From Paramesorhizobium endophyticum (GTDB taxonomy: Bacteria > Pseudomonadota > Alphaproteobacteria > Rhizobiales > Rhizobiaceae): a DNA stretch of 64,000 nucleotides. Positions 36,885-48,558 of this stretch are shown piece by piece. Under the pieces are notes generated by a model. That model worked only from the letters and a program-made list of their open reading frames with translations, was not told where the DNA came from and did no database searches. The translations under genes were made by a program, and so were the position numbers. How positions within the stretch are numbered: the first letter of the stretch is position 1; every line of letters starts with the position of its first letter. The stretch covers positions 1 to 64,000 of the forward strand of contig NZ_BMHH01000004.1 in NCBI RefSeq assembly GCF_014640615.1. The letters are read 5' to 3'.

Positions 36885-39011
36885 TTACCAGCTATAGGTC
36901 AGTTTCCCCGTAATCGTGCGGCCATCGCCGTAATAGCACCCGAACGAGCTGCAGCTTGCGACATAATCCTTGTCTGCAATGTTCTGCACGCCGAGCGATG
37001 CCTTGTATCCATCCTTGCTGTAGGTCAGCGCGGCGTCGAGCAGCGTTACCGCGTCGAGATCGTATGTGTTCGCGCTGTTGCCGTAGCGCTGGCCGACATA
37101 GCGCACCCCGCCGCCGATGCCGAAGCCCTTCAGCGCCGTGTTTTCATCGAAGCTGTAATTGAGCCAGAGGCTGGCTGCGTGTTCAGGCACGTTTTCCACC
37201 CGGTTTCCGTCATCCGCGCCTTCGCCGATTTCCGCATCCGTATAGGTGTAGGCGGCGCGAAGGTCGAGCCCCTGCGCAAGGCTCGCCACGCCTTCCAGCT
37301 CGACGCCCCTCACATGCACCTCGCCGATCTGCGTGGAAACGCCGTTGATGGTGCGCAGCACATTCTCCTGCCTGAGGTCATAGACGGCGGCGGCGAAGAA
37401 GCCGTTCCATCCCTCCGGCTGGTATTTGATACCCGCTTCGACCTGCTCGCCCTTCGTCGGCTCGAAGGGATTGCCGGTCCGCGCATCCGCCCCCGCAACC
37501 GGCTCGAAGGAGGTCGAATAGCTGATATAGGGCGCAAGGCCGTTATCGAAGAGGTAGCTCAGCCCCGCCCTGCCGGTCAGCTTGTGATCGTCCTGGTCGA
37601 GAGAACGCACCGCGCCGCTCAGCCCATTGGCCGACGTACCCGAGGTCTTGGCCCAGTCCTGCCGCAAGGCCAGCGTCGCCCGCCAGTTGCCGAAGGCAAG
37701 CTCATCCTGCGCATAGAGCCCGATTTGCGACATATCGCTGTCGACGGTCGTGTCGAGGGTCTGCGAGATCAAAGAGACCGGCCCGCGAACAGGATTGAGC
37801 ACATCGAGCGGCGTCGCCTGGAAGAACTGCGTGCGCACATTATTGTCGAAATAGCGGTAGTCGAGCCCGAGCAGCACCTTATGTTCGAGCCCGCCCGTCT
37901 CGAATTCCGCCTGCAGATTGTTGTCGATGTTGAAGGTGTTGAGCCGCTCGTCCTGGAAGGTGGCGTTGCGGCGCAGCGTCCTGCCATCGGCCAGGAGGCC
38001 GAGCGACGACATGCCGAGCGACTGATATTCCCAATCGAAATTCGTATAGCGGGCATTTTGGCGGAAGGTCCAAGTCTCACCCAGCCGCTGCTCCAGTTCA
38101 TAGCCCAGATTGGTGAGCGTGCGACCGGATTCGTCGAAGCCCTCGTCGCCGACGTAGAAATCGCGGGGCAGCCGGTATCCGCTCGAATCGATCGTATATT
38201 GCGGCGGAAGGCCCGAGGGCGAACTGGGATTATCGTGCTGGATGCTGGTCAGGATCGTAAGTTTCGTGTCCTCGTCCGGCTTCCACGTCAGCGCGGGCGC
38301 GAAGAAATAGCGGTCATTGTCGAGACTGTCCGTCTGCGCTCCGGCCGTCCGGGCAAGGCCCGTCAGCCGGTAAGCCCAATCCGGGCTCTCCTTCACCGGC
38401 CCGCCGAGATCGAAGAACCCGCCGAACGTCTCGTAGCTCCCGCCCTGGAGCCCCACCTCTCCGAAACTTTCGAACACCGGCCGCTTGCTGATCATGTTGA
38501 TGAGACCGCCGGGATTGCCCTGCCCATACATGACCGAGGCCGGTCCGCGCAGCACCTCCACGCGCTCCAGCCCATAGACATCGACCGCTGGCGCCCCTGC
38601 CGTGCGCATCATGCGAAGGCCGTTGAGGAACTGCGCCTGCCCTCCGTTGAAACCCCGTATGACCGGCGCGTCGAAACGCGGGTCGGCGCCATAGGGCTCG
38701 CCCACCACGCCCGGCGTATAGTTGAGGATGCCGCCCAGCGTCTGCGTATTGCGCGCCTCGATCTCGTCACGGGTGACCACCGAAACCGATTGCTGCGTTT
38801 CGACGAGCGGCGTACCCGTCTTCGTCGCGCTGGCGCTCGAGTTGGCGACATAGCCTTTGACCGGAGCTTTCGGGTCTTCCTTGGCCGTGCCGCTATTCAC
38901 GACGATGGGGGCAAGCGTGATGCCCTCCTTCTCCTGGGCTACGGACGCTGCCACACCCGCGCCGAGGCTCAAGAGCGAGGTGCTCAAAAGAAGCTGAAAC
39001 CGAAAATGACG
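36885..39011 (-). CDS. fhuA: TonB-dependent ferric-siderophore receptor, FhuA-like
   Basis: An outer-membrane receptor of 708 residues from the ATG at 39011, which starts a signal peptide (MRHFRFQLLLSTSLLSLGAGVAASVAQ); an upstream GTG is less likely. The plug domain shows TPLVETQQSVSVVTRDEIEAR, IRGFNGGQAQFLNGLR and VEVLRGPASVMYGQGNPGGL, the siderophore-receptor signature. The barrel ends TITGKLTYSW with the terminal aromatic. First gene of the minus-strand fhu operon and divergent from a LysR regulator 148 bases away. Its siderophore cannot be named with certainty. Confidence 0.9.
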   Translation of the reverse strand, partial: RHFRFQLLLSTSLLSLGAGVAASVAQEKEGITLAPIVVNSGTAKEDPKAPVKGYVANSSASATKTGTPLVETQQSVSVVTRDEIEARNTQTLGGILNYTPGVVGEPYGADPRFDAPVIRGFNGGQAQFLNGLRMMRTAGAPAVDVYGLERVEVLRGPASVMYGQGNPGGLINMISKRPVFESFGEVGLQGGSYETFGGFFDLGGPVKESPDWAYRLTGLARTAGAQTDSLDNDRYFFAPALTWKPDEDTKLTILTSIQHDNPSSPSGLPPQYTIDSSGYRLPRDFYVGDEGFDESGRTLTNLGYELEQRLGETWTFRQNARYTNFDWEYQSLGMSSLGLLADGRTLRRNATFQDERLNTFNIDNNLQAEFETGGLEHKVLLGLDYRYFDNNVRTQFFQATPLDVLNPVRGPVSLISQTLDTTVDSDMSQIGLYAQDELAFGNWRATLALRQDWAKTSGTSANGLSGAVRSLDQDDHKLTGRAGLSYLFDNGLAPYISYSTSFEPVAGADARTGNPFEPTKGEQVEAGIKYQPEGWNGFFAAAVYDLRQENVLRTINGVSTQIGEVHVRGVELEGVASLAQGLDLRAAYTYTDAEIGEGADDGNRVENVPEHAASLWLNYSFDENTALKGFGIGGGVRYVGQRYGNSANTYDLDAVTLLDAALTYSKDGYKASLGVQNIADKDYVASCSSFGCYYGDGRTITGKLTYSW

Positions 39012-39159
39012 CATGACGCAGCCCACCCGCAATTAATCTGGATATTTTCCGTCATCTTTAACAGAGGGCATATATATGAATCCAATAAGCGATCGATGGA
39101 TTTTCCATAAGCAAAACTTCTGATAAATACCCAGAGCATAAGCAGGAGAATTTGGTCCG

Positions 39160-40089
39160 ATGAACATCAGGTCGAGGCAGCGCGGGCCGGAATTGGAACT
39201 CAGGCATTTGCGCTATTTCATCGCCCTGGTGGAGGAGCGGAATTTCGAGCGTGCCGCCGCGCGGCTAGGGATCGCGCAGCCGGGCTTGAGTCAGCAGATT
39301 CTGAAGCTGGAGGCGCTGGTGGGACTACCGCTCATCGACCGCGCGAAGCGCTCGGTTCACCTGACCGCGACCGGAGAGATTCTTTACGAGGACGCCCGCA
39401 AGATCGTTGGACAGGCGGAAGCGACCCTTGCTCAGCTCCGGCGCGTGGGCCGCGGGCAAACGGGCCGGATCATGATCGGCTATGTCGTATCCGCCGCCTG
39501 GTCCGGCGCGCTGACCGAAACGCTCTCCTCATTCAGGGCGGACTATCCGGAAGTAGAGCTCCAGCTTGTCCAGATCGAGATGCGCCAGCAGCTGGCGCAG
39601 ATCATGGAGGGAGAGCTCGATTTCGGCTATATCCGGCCCCCTGCATCCATCCCGCCCGGGCTCAAGGTCACCACCGTGCTTCGCGAGCCGCTGGTGGCGG
39701 CGCTTCCCGCCACGCATCCGCTGGCCTCCCGGTCGGTTATAAATCTTGCCGATCTTGCCGGCGAAACCTTCATCACGCCGAAGCAGCCGCCCGACGTAGG
39801 CTTTCATGCCAACACGATAGCGGCCTGCGCCGACGCGGGCTTTACGCCTGTTATCAACACGAGCGGCCGCGATTTCACCACGACCGCCAGCATGATCGCC
39901 GTCGGCCTCGGCATCGCCCTGGTGCCGCAAAGCATGGTGGAATATCTACGCCTGCCCGGCGTGCGCTATCTGCCGCTTGACCGCAACAACATCGCGACGG
40001 AGCTCGCGGTGGCCTATCGAAAGAGCGAGAGCTCCCCGGTAGTGCGTGCATTCATCGCTCATCATCGGGCGATGAATGCACGGAAATGA
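39160..40089 (+). CDS. LysR-family transcriptional regulator
   Basis: A 309-residue regulator. The winged helix (LRHLRYFIALVEERNFERAAARLGIAQPGLSQQILKLEALVG) occupies about residues 15-75 and a type 2 periplasmic-binding fold follows (GYVVSAAWSGALTETLSSFR). The domain order and length are standard. It resembles the BenM/CatM-like branch that senses aromatic acids. It diverges from the siderophore receptor gene but convergently abuts the transaminase, so its target is uncertain. Confidence 0.88.
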   Translation: MNIRSRQRGPELELRHLRYFIALVEERNFERAAARLGIAQPGLSQQILKLEALVGLPLIDRAKRSVHLTATGEILYEDARKIVGQAEATLAQLRRVGRGQTGRIMIGYVVSAAWSGALTETLSSFRADYPEVELQLVQIEMRQQLAQIMEGELDFGYIRPPASIPPGLKVTTVLREPLVAALPATHPLASRSVINLADLAGETFITPKQPPDVGFHANTIAACADAGFTPVINTSGRDFTTTASMIAVGLGIALVPQSMVEYLRLPGVRYLPLDRNNIATELAVAYRKSESSPVVRAFIAHHRAMNARK

Positions 40090-40106
40090 TAGCGCTTGGG
40101 CCGAAT

Positions 40107-40973
40107 TCACTCGCTCGCGAGCAGGGTCTCGATATAGAGTTCGCGCAGTTCGAGCGCGAGCGCGCCGGGCTTGCCGTCGCCAATCGGCTGGCCGTCGATG
40201 GAGACAACAGGCATGACGATGGTCGAGGCGCTGGTGAAGAAGGCCTCGCTGGCGCAAAGGGCTTCCTCCACCGTGAAGGTGCGTTCCACAAAGGCGAGGT
40301 TCTTTTCCTCCACCAGCCGTAAAATGGCGCGGCGGGTCACGCCCGGCAGCACCGCGTGGGAGAGCGGGCGGGAGATGATCTCGTTGAGCCCCGTCACGAT
40401 GAAGGCCGTCGAGGAGGCGCCTTCGGTGACGACGCCGTCTTCCACCATCCAGGCCTCATTGGCCCCGGCGCGCGCCGCCGCCTGCTTGGCCAGCACCTGC
40501 GCCAGCAGCGAAACGGATTTGATGTCGCGGCGCGCCCAGCGCAGGTCAGGCACGGTGATGACGGCAGCGCCCTTCGCCAACCCGGCATTGGCGCGCACGG
40601 ATTTGGCTTGCGTGAACATCACCACGGTGGGCTTCAGATCGGCGGGGCAGAGGAAATCGCGCTCGAAGACACCGCGCGTCACCTCAATATAGATGAGCCC
40701 TTCGGTGAGATTGTTGCGGGCTATCAGCTCCTGCTGGATCGCCGTCCATTCCTCCTGCGTGTGCGGGTTGGGAATGCCGATTTCTCCCAGCGAACGGTCG
40801 AGGCGTTTCAGATGCGCCTCATTGTCCGCGATCCGTCCCTCGATGAGCGCCGTCACTTCATAGATGCCGTCGCCGAACAGGAAACCCCGGTCCATCACAG
40901 GGATATGTGCCTCTTTGAGAGGGAGATACTGGCCGTTTACATAGGCGATACGGGGGTATGAAAGGGGTGCCAT
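40107..40973 (-). CDS. dat: D-amino-acid aminotransferase (class IV PLP enzyme)
   Basis: A fold-type IV PLP enzyme of 288 residues that moves the amino group from D-amino acids to 2-oxoglutarate. The ATG at 40973 (MAPLSYPRIAYVNGQYLPL) begins the homology. VMDRGFLFGDGIYEV carries the fold-type IV signature, the PLP Lys lies in RRDIKSVSLLAQVL (about residue 147), and EAWMVEDGVVTEGASSTAFIV binds the cofactor phosphate. It is the last gene of the cluster that includes D-aminopeptidase and DmpA genes, which strongly favours D-amino-acid transamination over branched-chain or aminodeoxychorismate chemistry. Confidence 0.82.
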   Translation of the reverse strand: MAPLSYPRIAYVNGQYLPLKEAHIPVMDRGFLFGDGIYEVTALIEGRIADNEAHLKRLDRSLGEIGIPNPHTQEEWTAIQQELIARNNLTEGLIYIEVTRGVFERDFLCPADLKPTVVMFTQAKSVRANAGLAKGAAVITVPDLRWARRDIKSVSLLAQVLAKQAAARAGANEAWMVEDGVVTEGASSTAFIVTGLNEIISRPLSHAVLPGVTRRAILRLVEEKNLAFVERTFTVEEALCASEAFFTSASTIVMPVVSIDGQPIGDGKPGALALELRELYIETLLASE

Positions 40974-41010
40974 GGGGGTATCTTTCCGGGTGAGAGGGGA
41001 TAAATCGGGT

Positions 41011-41829
41011 TCAGCGCAGCATGGTGGACATGGCGGAGAGGCAATTGATGATGCGCACCGCTGTCTCGACATTTGGCGCACGGAAACTGAGCTCATCACC
41101 GGAAAGCCGCGTCAGGTCCGGCCATTGGCAAAAGAGATCGGCTAGCGCAGGCGTCTGCGCTCGGATGCGCGCTTCGATGGAGCCTTGCAGCACGAAGGGC
41201 TTCACCCTTTCCGCCCGCTCCAGCGCTGCCTTCATTCCTTCCCGGATCGCCGCCCGCGCTCGCTCTGGCGAAAGGCTCGTCCCGCTGTTGCAGCCATAGG
41301 CGCGCTTGGTCTCAACGAACACCGTATCGGGGAAGAGATCGCGGTTTTCGGCAATGAACACATCATCGCCGCTCGCCAGGATGACCGGAGCGCCATATTC
41401 CCCGGCGAGGGCGCCGTAAATCCCGGCTTCGCCCAGTTCCATGCCGTTGAATTCGACCCGAGCGAAGGCGAAGCTGTTGATGGTATGGGCGAGGATGCCG
41501 CGGCCATGGGCGCGGGAATGATAGCCGACAAGGCAGACCGCGTCGACACCCTGCTCCACCCCGGACATCATGCTCAAGTAGCGCGGCTTGCCCTGCACTG
41601 CGAGCGCGCGCGGGTCGAGGAGATCGGGCGGCATGTTGCGGAAGCCGCCATGGGAGTCGTTGACGAGGACTTCATCCGCCCCCGCGTCGAAGGCCCCGGC
41701 AATCGCCGCGTTCGCCTCGTGCACCATCAAAAGGCGCGCGCGCTCATATTCGGGATTGCCGGACCGGGTCTGCTCTGGGTGGTAGACTCCGGCGACGCCC
41801 TCAATATCGACGGAGATGAGAATTTTCAT
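41011..41829 (-). CDS. dppA: M55 family D-aminopeptidase (DppA-like)
   Basis: A zinc-dependent peptidase of 272 residues that releases N-terminal D-amino acids such as D-Ala. The family pattern is complete: SVDIEGVAGVYHPEQ (metal-binding Asp and Glu), LVNDSHGGFRNM (His), VGYHSRAHG (His pair) and VEFNGMELGEAGIYG (Glu). It overlaps the DmpA gene by four bases (ATGA at 41826-41829), so the two are co-translated. The Bacillus homologue acts on D-Ala peptides; here the products probably go to the adjacent transaminase. Confidence 0.9.
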   Translation of the reverse strand: MKILISVDIEGVAGVYHPEQTRSGNPEYERARLLMVHEANAAIAGAFDAGADEVLVNDSHGGFRNMPPDLLDPRALAVQGKPRYLSMMSGVEQGVDAVCLVGYHSRAHGRGILAHTINSFAFARVEFNGMELGEAGIYGALAGEYGAPVILASGDDVFIAENRDLFPDTVFVETKRAYGCNSGTSLSPERARAAIREGMKAALERAERVKPFVLQGSIEARIRAQTPALADLFCQWPDLTRLSGDELSFRAPNVETAVRIINCLSAMSTMLR

Positions 41830-42890
41830 GGGGTTTGCTCCGAAAACAGGGAAGTCTGGTCCGCCATCACATCGAGAAGCGCCCGGCGACGATGCCCGTC
41901 GCGGCCCTCCACCGTTTCGGCATGCCAGAGCGCATGGATGATTGCCTGCTCCGCGCTATCGGCCACCGCCTGGAACAGCGGGTCGATGAGCGCGTCATGC
42001 AGCATGGCGATCTGGGGCATGGGGCGGGAGACATCCTGCGGCACCGTATAGGCGGTGGAGAAGGCGAGCGCGATGTCGCCGCTGCCATGGCCGAACACCG
42101 AGCCGGTGCGCGCCAGCCCCGCTCCGGCGCGCAAAGAAAGGCGGCGCAATTGCCGCGCGTCGAGCGGCGCGTTGGTGGCGATGATGAGGATGATCGAGCC
42201 TTTCTCCGGCTCGCCGGCAGTGGCAAGCCTCTCCGCAAGCGTCAAGCCGATGGCGCGGCCCGCCAGCATCAATTGCGCCGGCCGGCCGAAATTCGACAGC
42301 ACCAACGCGCCGACCGTGTATTCGGCCCCGCCGGAAAGCACCGCAATGCGCGAGGCGCTGCCGATGCCCCCCTTGACGCCGAAGCTCGACATGCCCCGCC
42401 CGGCCCCCACCGCGCCTTGCGCGAAATCGGGACCGGCGGCCATGCACGCGCCGAGATAATGCTCCCCGGTGACCGCCATCGCCTGGATGTCGTTGAGATA
42501 GCCGTCATTGCACTCGAAAACGAGTGGATTGACCGTCGGCAGCCGCCGCCCGCATTGCGGATTAGCTGCCACGCATTGGCGGATCTGCGCCTGCGCAACC
42601 GATGCGACCGAAAAGGTATTTGTCAGCGCAATCGGCGTTTCCAGCACGCCAAGCTCTTCGACCTGCATCAGCCCGATGCTTTTGCCGAAACCGTTCAGCA
42701 CCGTGGCGGAGGCGGGAACCCGGTCGCGATAGACATCGCCGGCATGGGGGCGAATGGCGGTGACGCCGGTCTGGATGGGGCCGTCGGCAAGGGTCGTGTG
42801 ACCGACCGTGACGCCCGCTACGTCGGCGATTGTATTGCGCGGGCCGGGTTTAAGCGCGCCGATATGGGGCGGGAAGGGGGAGTTTTTCAA
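41826..42890 (-). CDS. dmpA: P1-family aminopeptidase DmpA (L-aminopeptidase/D-esterase, beta-aminopeptidase)
   Basis: An N-terminal-nucleophile hydrolase of about 354 residues. A TTG at 42890 is chosen as start because AGGAGGGGG lies just upstream and homology begins with PGPRNTIADVAGVTVGHTTL; longer frames would run into the repeat element. VNPLVFECNDGYLND and SSFGVKGGIGSASR are family hallmarks. Self-cleavage should occur at the Gly-Ser of EKGSIILIIATNAPL, leaving Ser as the catalytic N-terminus. Relatives cleave D-amino-acid amides and beta-peptides. It lies downstream of the gsi importer, beyond a repeat. Confidence 0.85.
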   Translation of the reverse strand: MKNSPFPPHIGALKPGPRNTIADVAGVTVGHTTLADGPIQTGVTAIRPHAGDVYRDRVPASATVLNGFGKSIGLMQVEELGVLETPIALTNTFSVASVAQAQIRQCVAANPQCGRRLPTVNPLVFECNDGYLNDIQAMAVTGEHYLGACMAAGPDFAQGAVGAGRGMSSFGVKGGIGSASRIAVLSGGAEYTVGALVLSNFGRPAQLMLAGRAIGLTLAERLATAGEPEKGSIILIIATNAPLDARQLRRLSLRAGAGLARTGSVFGHGSGDIALAFSTAYTVPQDVSRPMPQIAMLHDALIDPLFQAVADSAEQAIIHALWHAETVEGRDGHRRRALLDVMADQTSLFSEQTP

Positions 42891-42941
42891 CGCCCCCTCC
42901 TGGTGAATTTTAATTCTAGCCGGGAAGGTCGGCGGGACAGT

Positions 42942-43100
42942 ACTCCCCTCCGCCCTGCCGGGCATCTCCCCCACAAGGGGGGAGATTGGCTGTCAGGTCC
43001 CCTTTCGCCAATCTCCGACGTTGCAGGGTTGGGGTCCGCCATCGATGAAGTCCAATCTCCCCCCCTGTGGGGGAGATGTCCGGCAGGGCAGAGGGGGGTG
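42942..43100. repeat. Long inverted-repeat element, copy 2
   Basis: A relative of 35789-35949: CTCCGCCCTGCCGGGCATCT and the complementary arm ending GAGGGGGGTG at 43100 surround a centre of similar length. It lies between gsiD and dmpA within one transcription unit, where its RNA hairpin could separate the stability of the two halves of the message. Confidence 0.8.
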
Positions 43101-43136
43101 ATGCCTGGAACCAGCGTTTCCACTTTCACACGCCCC

Positions 43137-44036
43137 TCACGTCCGATCAATCTTCGGATCGAGCGCATCGCGCAAACCATCCCCCAGCAGATTGAACGCC
43201 AGCACGGTGAAGAAAATCGCGAGGCTGGGAAACAGGGCCACATGCGGGGCATTGACCATGTCGGCGCGGGCATCGTTGAGCATCGCGCCCCATTCGGGCG
43301 TCGGCGGCTGTGCGCCCATGCCCAGAAAGGAGAGGCTGGCGGCGGTGATGATGGAGGTGCCGAGCCGCATGGTGAAATAGACGACGATGGAGGAAATCGT
43401 CCCCGGCAGGATGTGGCGCACGAGAATGGTCCAGTCCGACGCGCCGATGCTTCTTACCGCCTCGATATAGGTCATCTGCTTCAGAACCAGCGTGTTGCCG
43501 CGCACCAGGCGGGCGAAGGCGGGAACCGAGAACACCGATACCGCAACCACCACATTGATCATGGAGCTGCCGAGAATGGCGACGACGCCAATGGCAAGCA
43601 GAATGCCGGGGAAGGCGAAGAGCACGTCCGATATGCGCATGACGATGCGGTCCCACCAGCCTTCATAGTAGCCGGCGAGCAGGCCGAGCACTGTGCCCAC
43701 CAGTCCGCCGAGCGCCACCGACAGAATGCCTGTCGCCAGCGAAATGCGCGCGCCCATCAGGATGCGGCTGAAAATATCGCGTCCGAGCGGATCGACGCCA
43801 AGCCAATGCGTTAGTGACGGCCCGGCATTGATCTGGTCGTAGTCGAAATAATTCTCCGCGTCGTAAGGCGCGATCCAGGGCGCGAGCACCGCCAGAAGCA
43901 CGAGCAGCGCCACGAAGCCGAGCGCCACGAGCGCCACCGGCTGCTTGCGGAATTTGCGCCAGAATTCGCTCCACGGCGTGCGCACGGCTTCCGCGGCGGC
44001 GGCAAGGCTGGGGTCGAGCGGAATGGTTTCACTCAT
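43137..44036 (-). CDS. gsiD: ABC transporter permease GsiD-like
   Basis: A 299-residue inner-membrane permease. The ATG at 44036 is preferred over 44042 because GAGG is then about eight bases upstream. [22 protein letters not shown] and the EAA loop [20 protein letters not shown] are present, then [17 protein letters not shown]. It is the partner of the upstream GsiC-like permease, ten bases away, in the glutathione/peptide importer. Confidence 0.88.
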   Translation of the reverse strand: MSETIPLDPSLAAAAEAVRTPWSEFWRKFRKQPVALVALGFVALLVLLAVLAPWIAPYDAENYFDYDQINAGPSLTHWLGVDPLGRDIFSRILMGARISLATGILSVALGGLVGTVLGLLAGYYEGWWDRIVMRISDVLFAFPGILLAIGVVAILGSSMINVVVAVSVFSVPAFARLVRGNTLVLKQMTYIEAVRSIGASDWTILVRHILPGTISSIVVYFTMRLGTSIITAASLSFLGMGAQPPTPEWGAMLNDARADMVNAPHVALFPSLAIFFTVLAFNLLGDGLRDALDPKIDRT

Positions 44037-44046
44037 CGTCATTGCC

Positions 44047-44967
44047 TCACTTGTAGCGGATAGTGGGATTGATGAAGCCATAGAGCACATCCACGATGAG
44101 ATTGATCAGGATGAATTCCAGCGAGAACAGGAGCACCAGCCCCTGGATGACGGGGTAGTCACGCTGGTTGACGGAATCGACCAGCAGACGCCCCAGCCCC
44201 GGCCAGTTGAACACCGCCTCTACGACGATGGAGCCGCCGAGCAGGAAGCCGAATTGCAGGCCCATCATGGTCACGACAGGGATCAGCGCATTACGCAGGC
44301 AGTGCTTGGCGATCACGACGCGCTCGTTGAGGCCCTTGGCCCGCGCGGTGCGCACGAAATCTTCGCTGATCACATCGACGAAGGAGGCGCGGGTGAAGCG
44401 CGCCATGACAGCGGCGACCGCCGCGCCGAGCGTCAGCGACGGCAGGATGTAGTTCCTCCAGCCATCCGCGCCCACCGTCGGCAGCCAGCCGAGCTGGACG
44501 GAGAAAACCTGCATGAGCAGCATTCCAAGCGCGAAGGCGGGGAAGGAGATGCCCGATACCGCCAGCGCCATGCCGAGCCTGTCGGGCCATTGATTGCGGT
44601 AAACGGCGGAAACAATGCCGATACCCATGCCGAAGGCGACGGCCCAGACCATGCTGGTGACGGTGAGCAGCAGTGTCGGCATGAAGCGCTCCGCAATCTC
44701 GGTCGAGACCGGGCGGCGTGTGCGGATCGAGGTGCCGAGATTGCCCTCGAGCAAATGGCCGAAATAGGTGACGAACTGTTCGGGCAATGGCCGGTCCAGC
44801 CCCAGCTCGCTGCGCACCAGCGCGATCGTCTGCTCGTCCGCGTCCTGCCCCGCCGCAAGCCGCGCCGGGTCGCCGGGCAGCATATGCACGAAAAGGAAGA
44901 CGAGCACTGAAACGATCAACAGCGTCGGGATCAAGCCCATGAGCCGTTTCAGGAAATAATGGAGCAT
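44047..44967 (-). CDS. gsiC: ABC transporter permease GsiC-like
   Basis: A 306-residue permease of the DppB/GsiC type. It begins [20 protein letters not shown] and contains [34 protein letters not shown], and the EAA loop [21 protein letters not shown], ending FINPTIRYK. It lies between the binding-protein gene and gsiD. The N-terminal membrane helix and C-terminal signature are intact. Confidence 0.88.
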   Translation of the reverse strand: MLHYFLKRLMGLIPTLLIVSVLVFLFVHMLPGDPARLAAGQDADEQTIALVRSELGLDRPLPEQFVTYFGHLLEGNLGTSIRTRRPVSTEIAERFMPTLLLTVTSMVWAVAFGMGIGIVSAVYRNQWPDRLGMALAVSGISFPAFALGMLLMQVFSVQLGWLPTVGADGWRNYILPSLTLGAAVAAVMARFTRASFVDVISEDFVRTARAKGLNERVVIAKHCLRNALIPVVTMMGLQFGFLLGGSIVVEAVFNWPGLGRLLVDSVNQRDYPVIQGLVLLFSLEFILINLIVDVLYGFINPTIRYK

Positions 44968-45048
44968 GGTTCAGCCCTGCGATGGATGAGGGAAAAGCCC
45001 GGCGCGCACCGCGGGGGATTGCAGTGCGCGCCGGCCCAGCGGGATGCG

Positions 45049-46602
45049 TTACTGCGTAACGGTGATCTCGCTGGAATCGATGTTGCCGTCGGGCTGAACA
45101 TAGACGCCCGACAGGCGCTTCGAAGTGGCGTAGAGGATTTTCTCAGTCACCAGGGGCGCCCAGGGCACGTCCTTGGCGATCTGCTCTTGAGCCTGCTTGT
45201 AAAGGTCGGCTTTCTCGTCATCTTTGGTCGTACGCAGCGCCTTGGCGAGAAGCTCATCCACCGTCTTGTTGCTGTAATAGGCGGTGTTGTTGAGACCGGG
45301 GGCCCAGGCTTCTGTGCCAAGCAGCGGACGCAGCGCCCAGTCGGTCTCGCCGGTCGAGGACGACCAGCCGATATAATACATGCGCACGGGGGCGGTCTTC
45401 GGATCGGGCCATGCGTTGACGAGTTCCGTGCGCTCGCCGGGTTCGAGCGCCCGGATCTTGGCCTTGATGCCCACCTGGGCTAGCTGCTGCTGCAGGAACT
45501 GGATCGTCTTCTGCGCCGTGGTGGTGTTGTAGCCGCTCCAGAGCGTCGTTTCGAATCCATCAGGAAAGCCTGCCTCCTTCAGAAGCTCACGCGCCTTGGC
45601 CGGATCGTAGGGCGAGGGGTCGATCTTGTGGGCAAAGGCCACACCATCAGGCACATAGCCTTGGGCCGGGGCCGCGAAACCGTTGAAGGCGACCTTGGCG
45701 AGCGCCTCCCTATTGATGGCGTAGTTGATCGCCTGGCGCACGCGGATGTCGTCGAACGGCTTCTGCAGCATGTTGAAGCTGACATAGCGCATGATGATCG
45801 AGGGAGCGACCGTCACATTGAGCTTGTCATTGGCCTGCAAGGCCTTCGCCTGCTCATAGGGCAGCGTATAAGCGAAGTCCGCCTCGCCGGTCTGCAGCAT
45901 CGCTGAGCGGGTGTTGTTCTCGGGCACCGGCTTCCAGATGATGGCGTCGATCTTCGGGTAGCCTTGCTTCCAATAGCCGTCGAACTTCTTGCCCTTGACG
46001 TGGTCGGTCTGCTTCCATTCCTCGAAGACGAACGGGCCGGTGCCAACCGGATGAAGCGCGATGTCCTTGTTGCCGTATTTGGCGAGCGCCGCCGGCGAGA
46101 TGATCGCCGCCGAAGCATGGGCGAGCGTGTTGATGAAGGGGCTGAACGGCTCCTTCAGAGTGACCTTCACTTCGTAAGGCCCGGTCGCTTCCACCTTGGC
46201 GACGCGGTTGAACTGGTTGTAGCGCAGAAGCTTGTTGTCCTTGTTCATCACGCGATCCAGCGTGACCTTGACGGCCTCGGAGTTGAAGTCGGTGCCGTCA
46301 TGGAATTTTACGCCCTGGCGCAGCTTGAACGTATAGACGAGGCCATCGTCGGAGACGGTGTAGCTCTCGGCCAGCACCGGCTGCACTTTCAGGTCCTTGT
46401 CGAAGCCGAACAGGCCCTCGTAGAAGGATTTGGTGACTGCGGTGGTCAGCGTCGTGTTGGTGTTGTAGGGGTCGAGCGTTTCGGGCGGATTGGAGATGGC
46501 GAGCACGGGCGTTTCCGCCGCAAGCGCCGGTCCGGCGCCGAGCGCTGTCAGGGCGAGAAGTCCAAGAGCCAATCGGCGGCCCCGGTGGAGAATTCTGGTC
46601 AT
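45049..46602 (-). CDS. gsiB: ABC transporter substrate-binding protein GsiB-like
   Basis: A periplasmic protein of 517 residues with a signal peptide (MTRILHRGRRLALGLLALTALGAGPALA) followed by SBP_bac_5 features: NPPETLDPYNTNTTLTTAVT, then FKLRQGVKFHDGTDFNSEAV and HPVGTGPFVFEEW. GsiB of enteric bacteria binds glutathione. Here, with isoaspartyl peptidase, D-aminopeptidase and D-transaminase genes in the same operon, D-amino-acid or isoaspartyl peptides are equally plausible ligands. Confidence 0.88.
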   Translation of the reverse strand: MTRILHRGRRLALGLLALTALGAGPALAAETPVLAISNPPETLDPYNTNTTLTTAVTKSFYEGLFGFDKDLKVQPVLAESYTVSDDGLVYTFKLRQGVKFHDGTDFNSEAVKVTLDRVMNKDNKLLRYNQFNRVAKVEATGPYEVKVTLKEPFSPFINTLAHASAAIISPAALAKYGNKDIALHPVGTGPFVFEEWKQTDHVKGKKFDGYWKQGYPKIDAIIWKPVPENNTRSAMLQTGEADFAYTLPYEQAKALQANDKLNVTVAPSIIMRYVSFNMLQKPFDDIRVRQAINYAINREALAKVAFNGFAAPAQGYVPDGVAFAHKIDPSPYDPAKARELLKEAGFPDGFETTLWSGYNTTTAQKTIQFLQQQLAQVGIKAKIRALEPGERTELVNAWPDPKTAPVRMYYIGWSSSTGETDWALRPLLGTEAWAPGLNNTAYYSNKTVDELLAKALRTTKDDEKADLYKQAQEQIAKDVPWAPLVTEKILYATSKRLSGVYVQPDGNIDSSEITVTQ

Positions 46603-46635
46603 GCTAATGTTCCCTCTGTTGTTGATATTGAGAGT

Positions 46636-48540
<1,905 letters not shown>

Positions 48541-48558
48541 GGACGATCCCACTCGATC

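Noticed and set aside
36594-39110. An 838-codon plus-strand open frame
   Set aside because: Antisense shadow of the fhuA and fhuD genes; no start signal and a composition rich in Arg/His/Ala typical of shadow frames.
39012-39159. Iron-responsive operator in the fhuA/LysR gap
   Set aside because: The gap is AT-rich, but no convincing Fur, Irr or RirA consensus could be identified by eye.
41835-43814. A 659-codon plus-strand open frame
   Set aside because: Antisense to dmpA and gsiD and running through a repeat element; no domain recognised.
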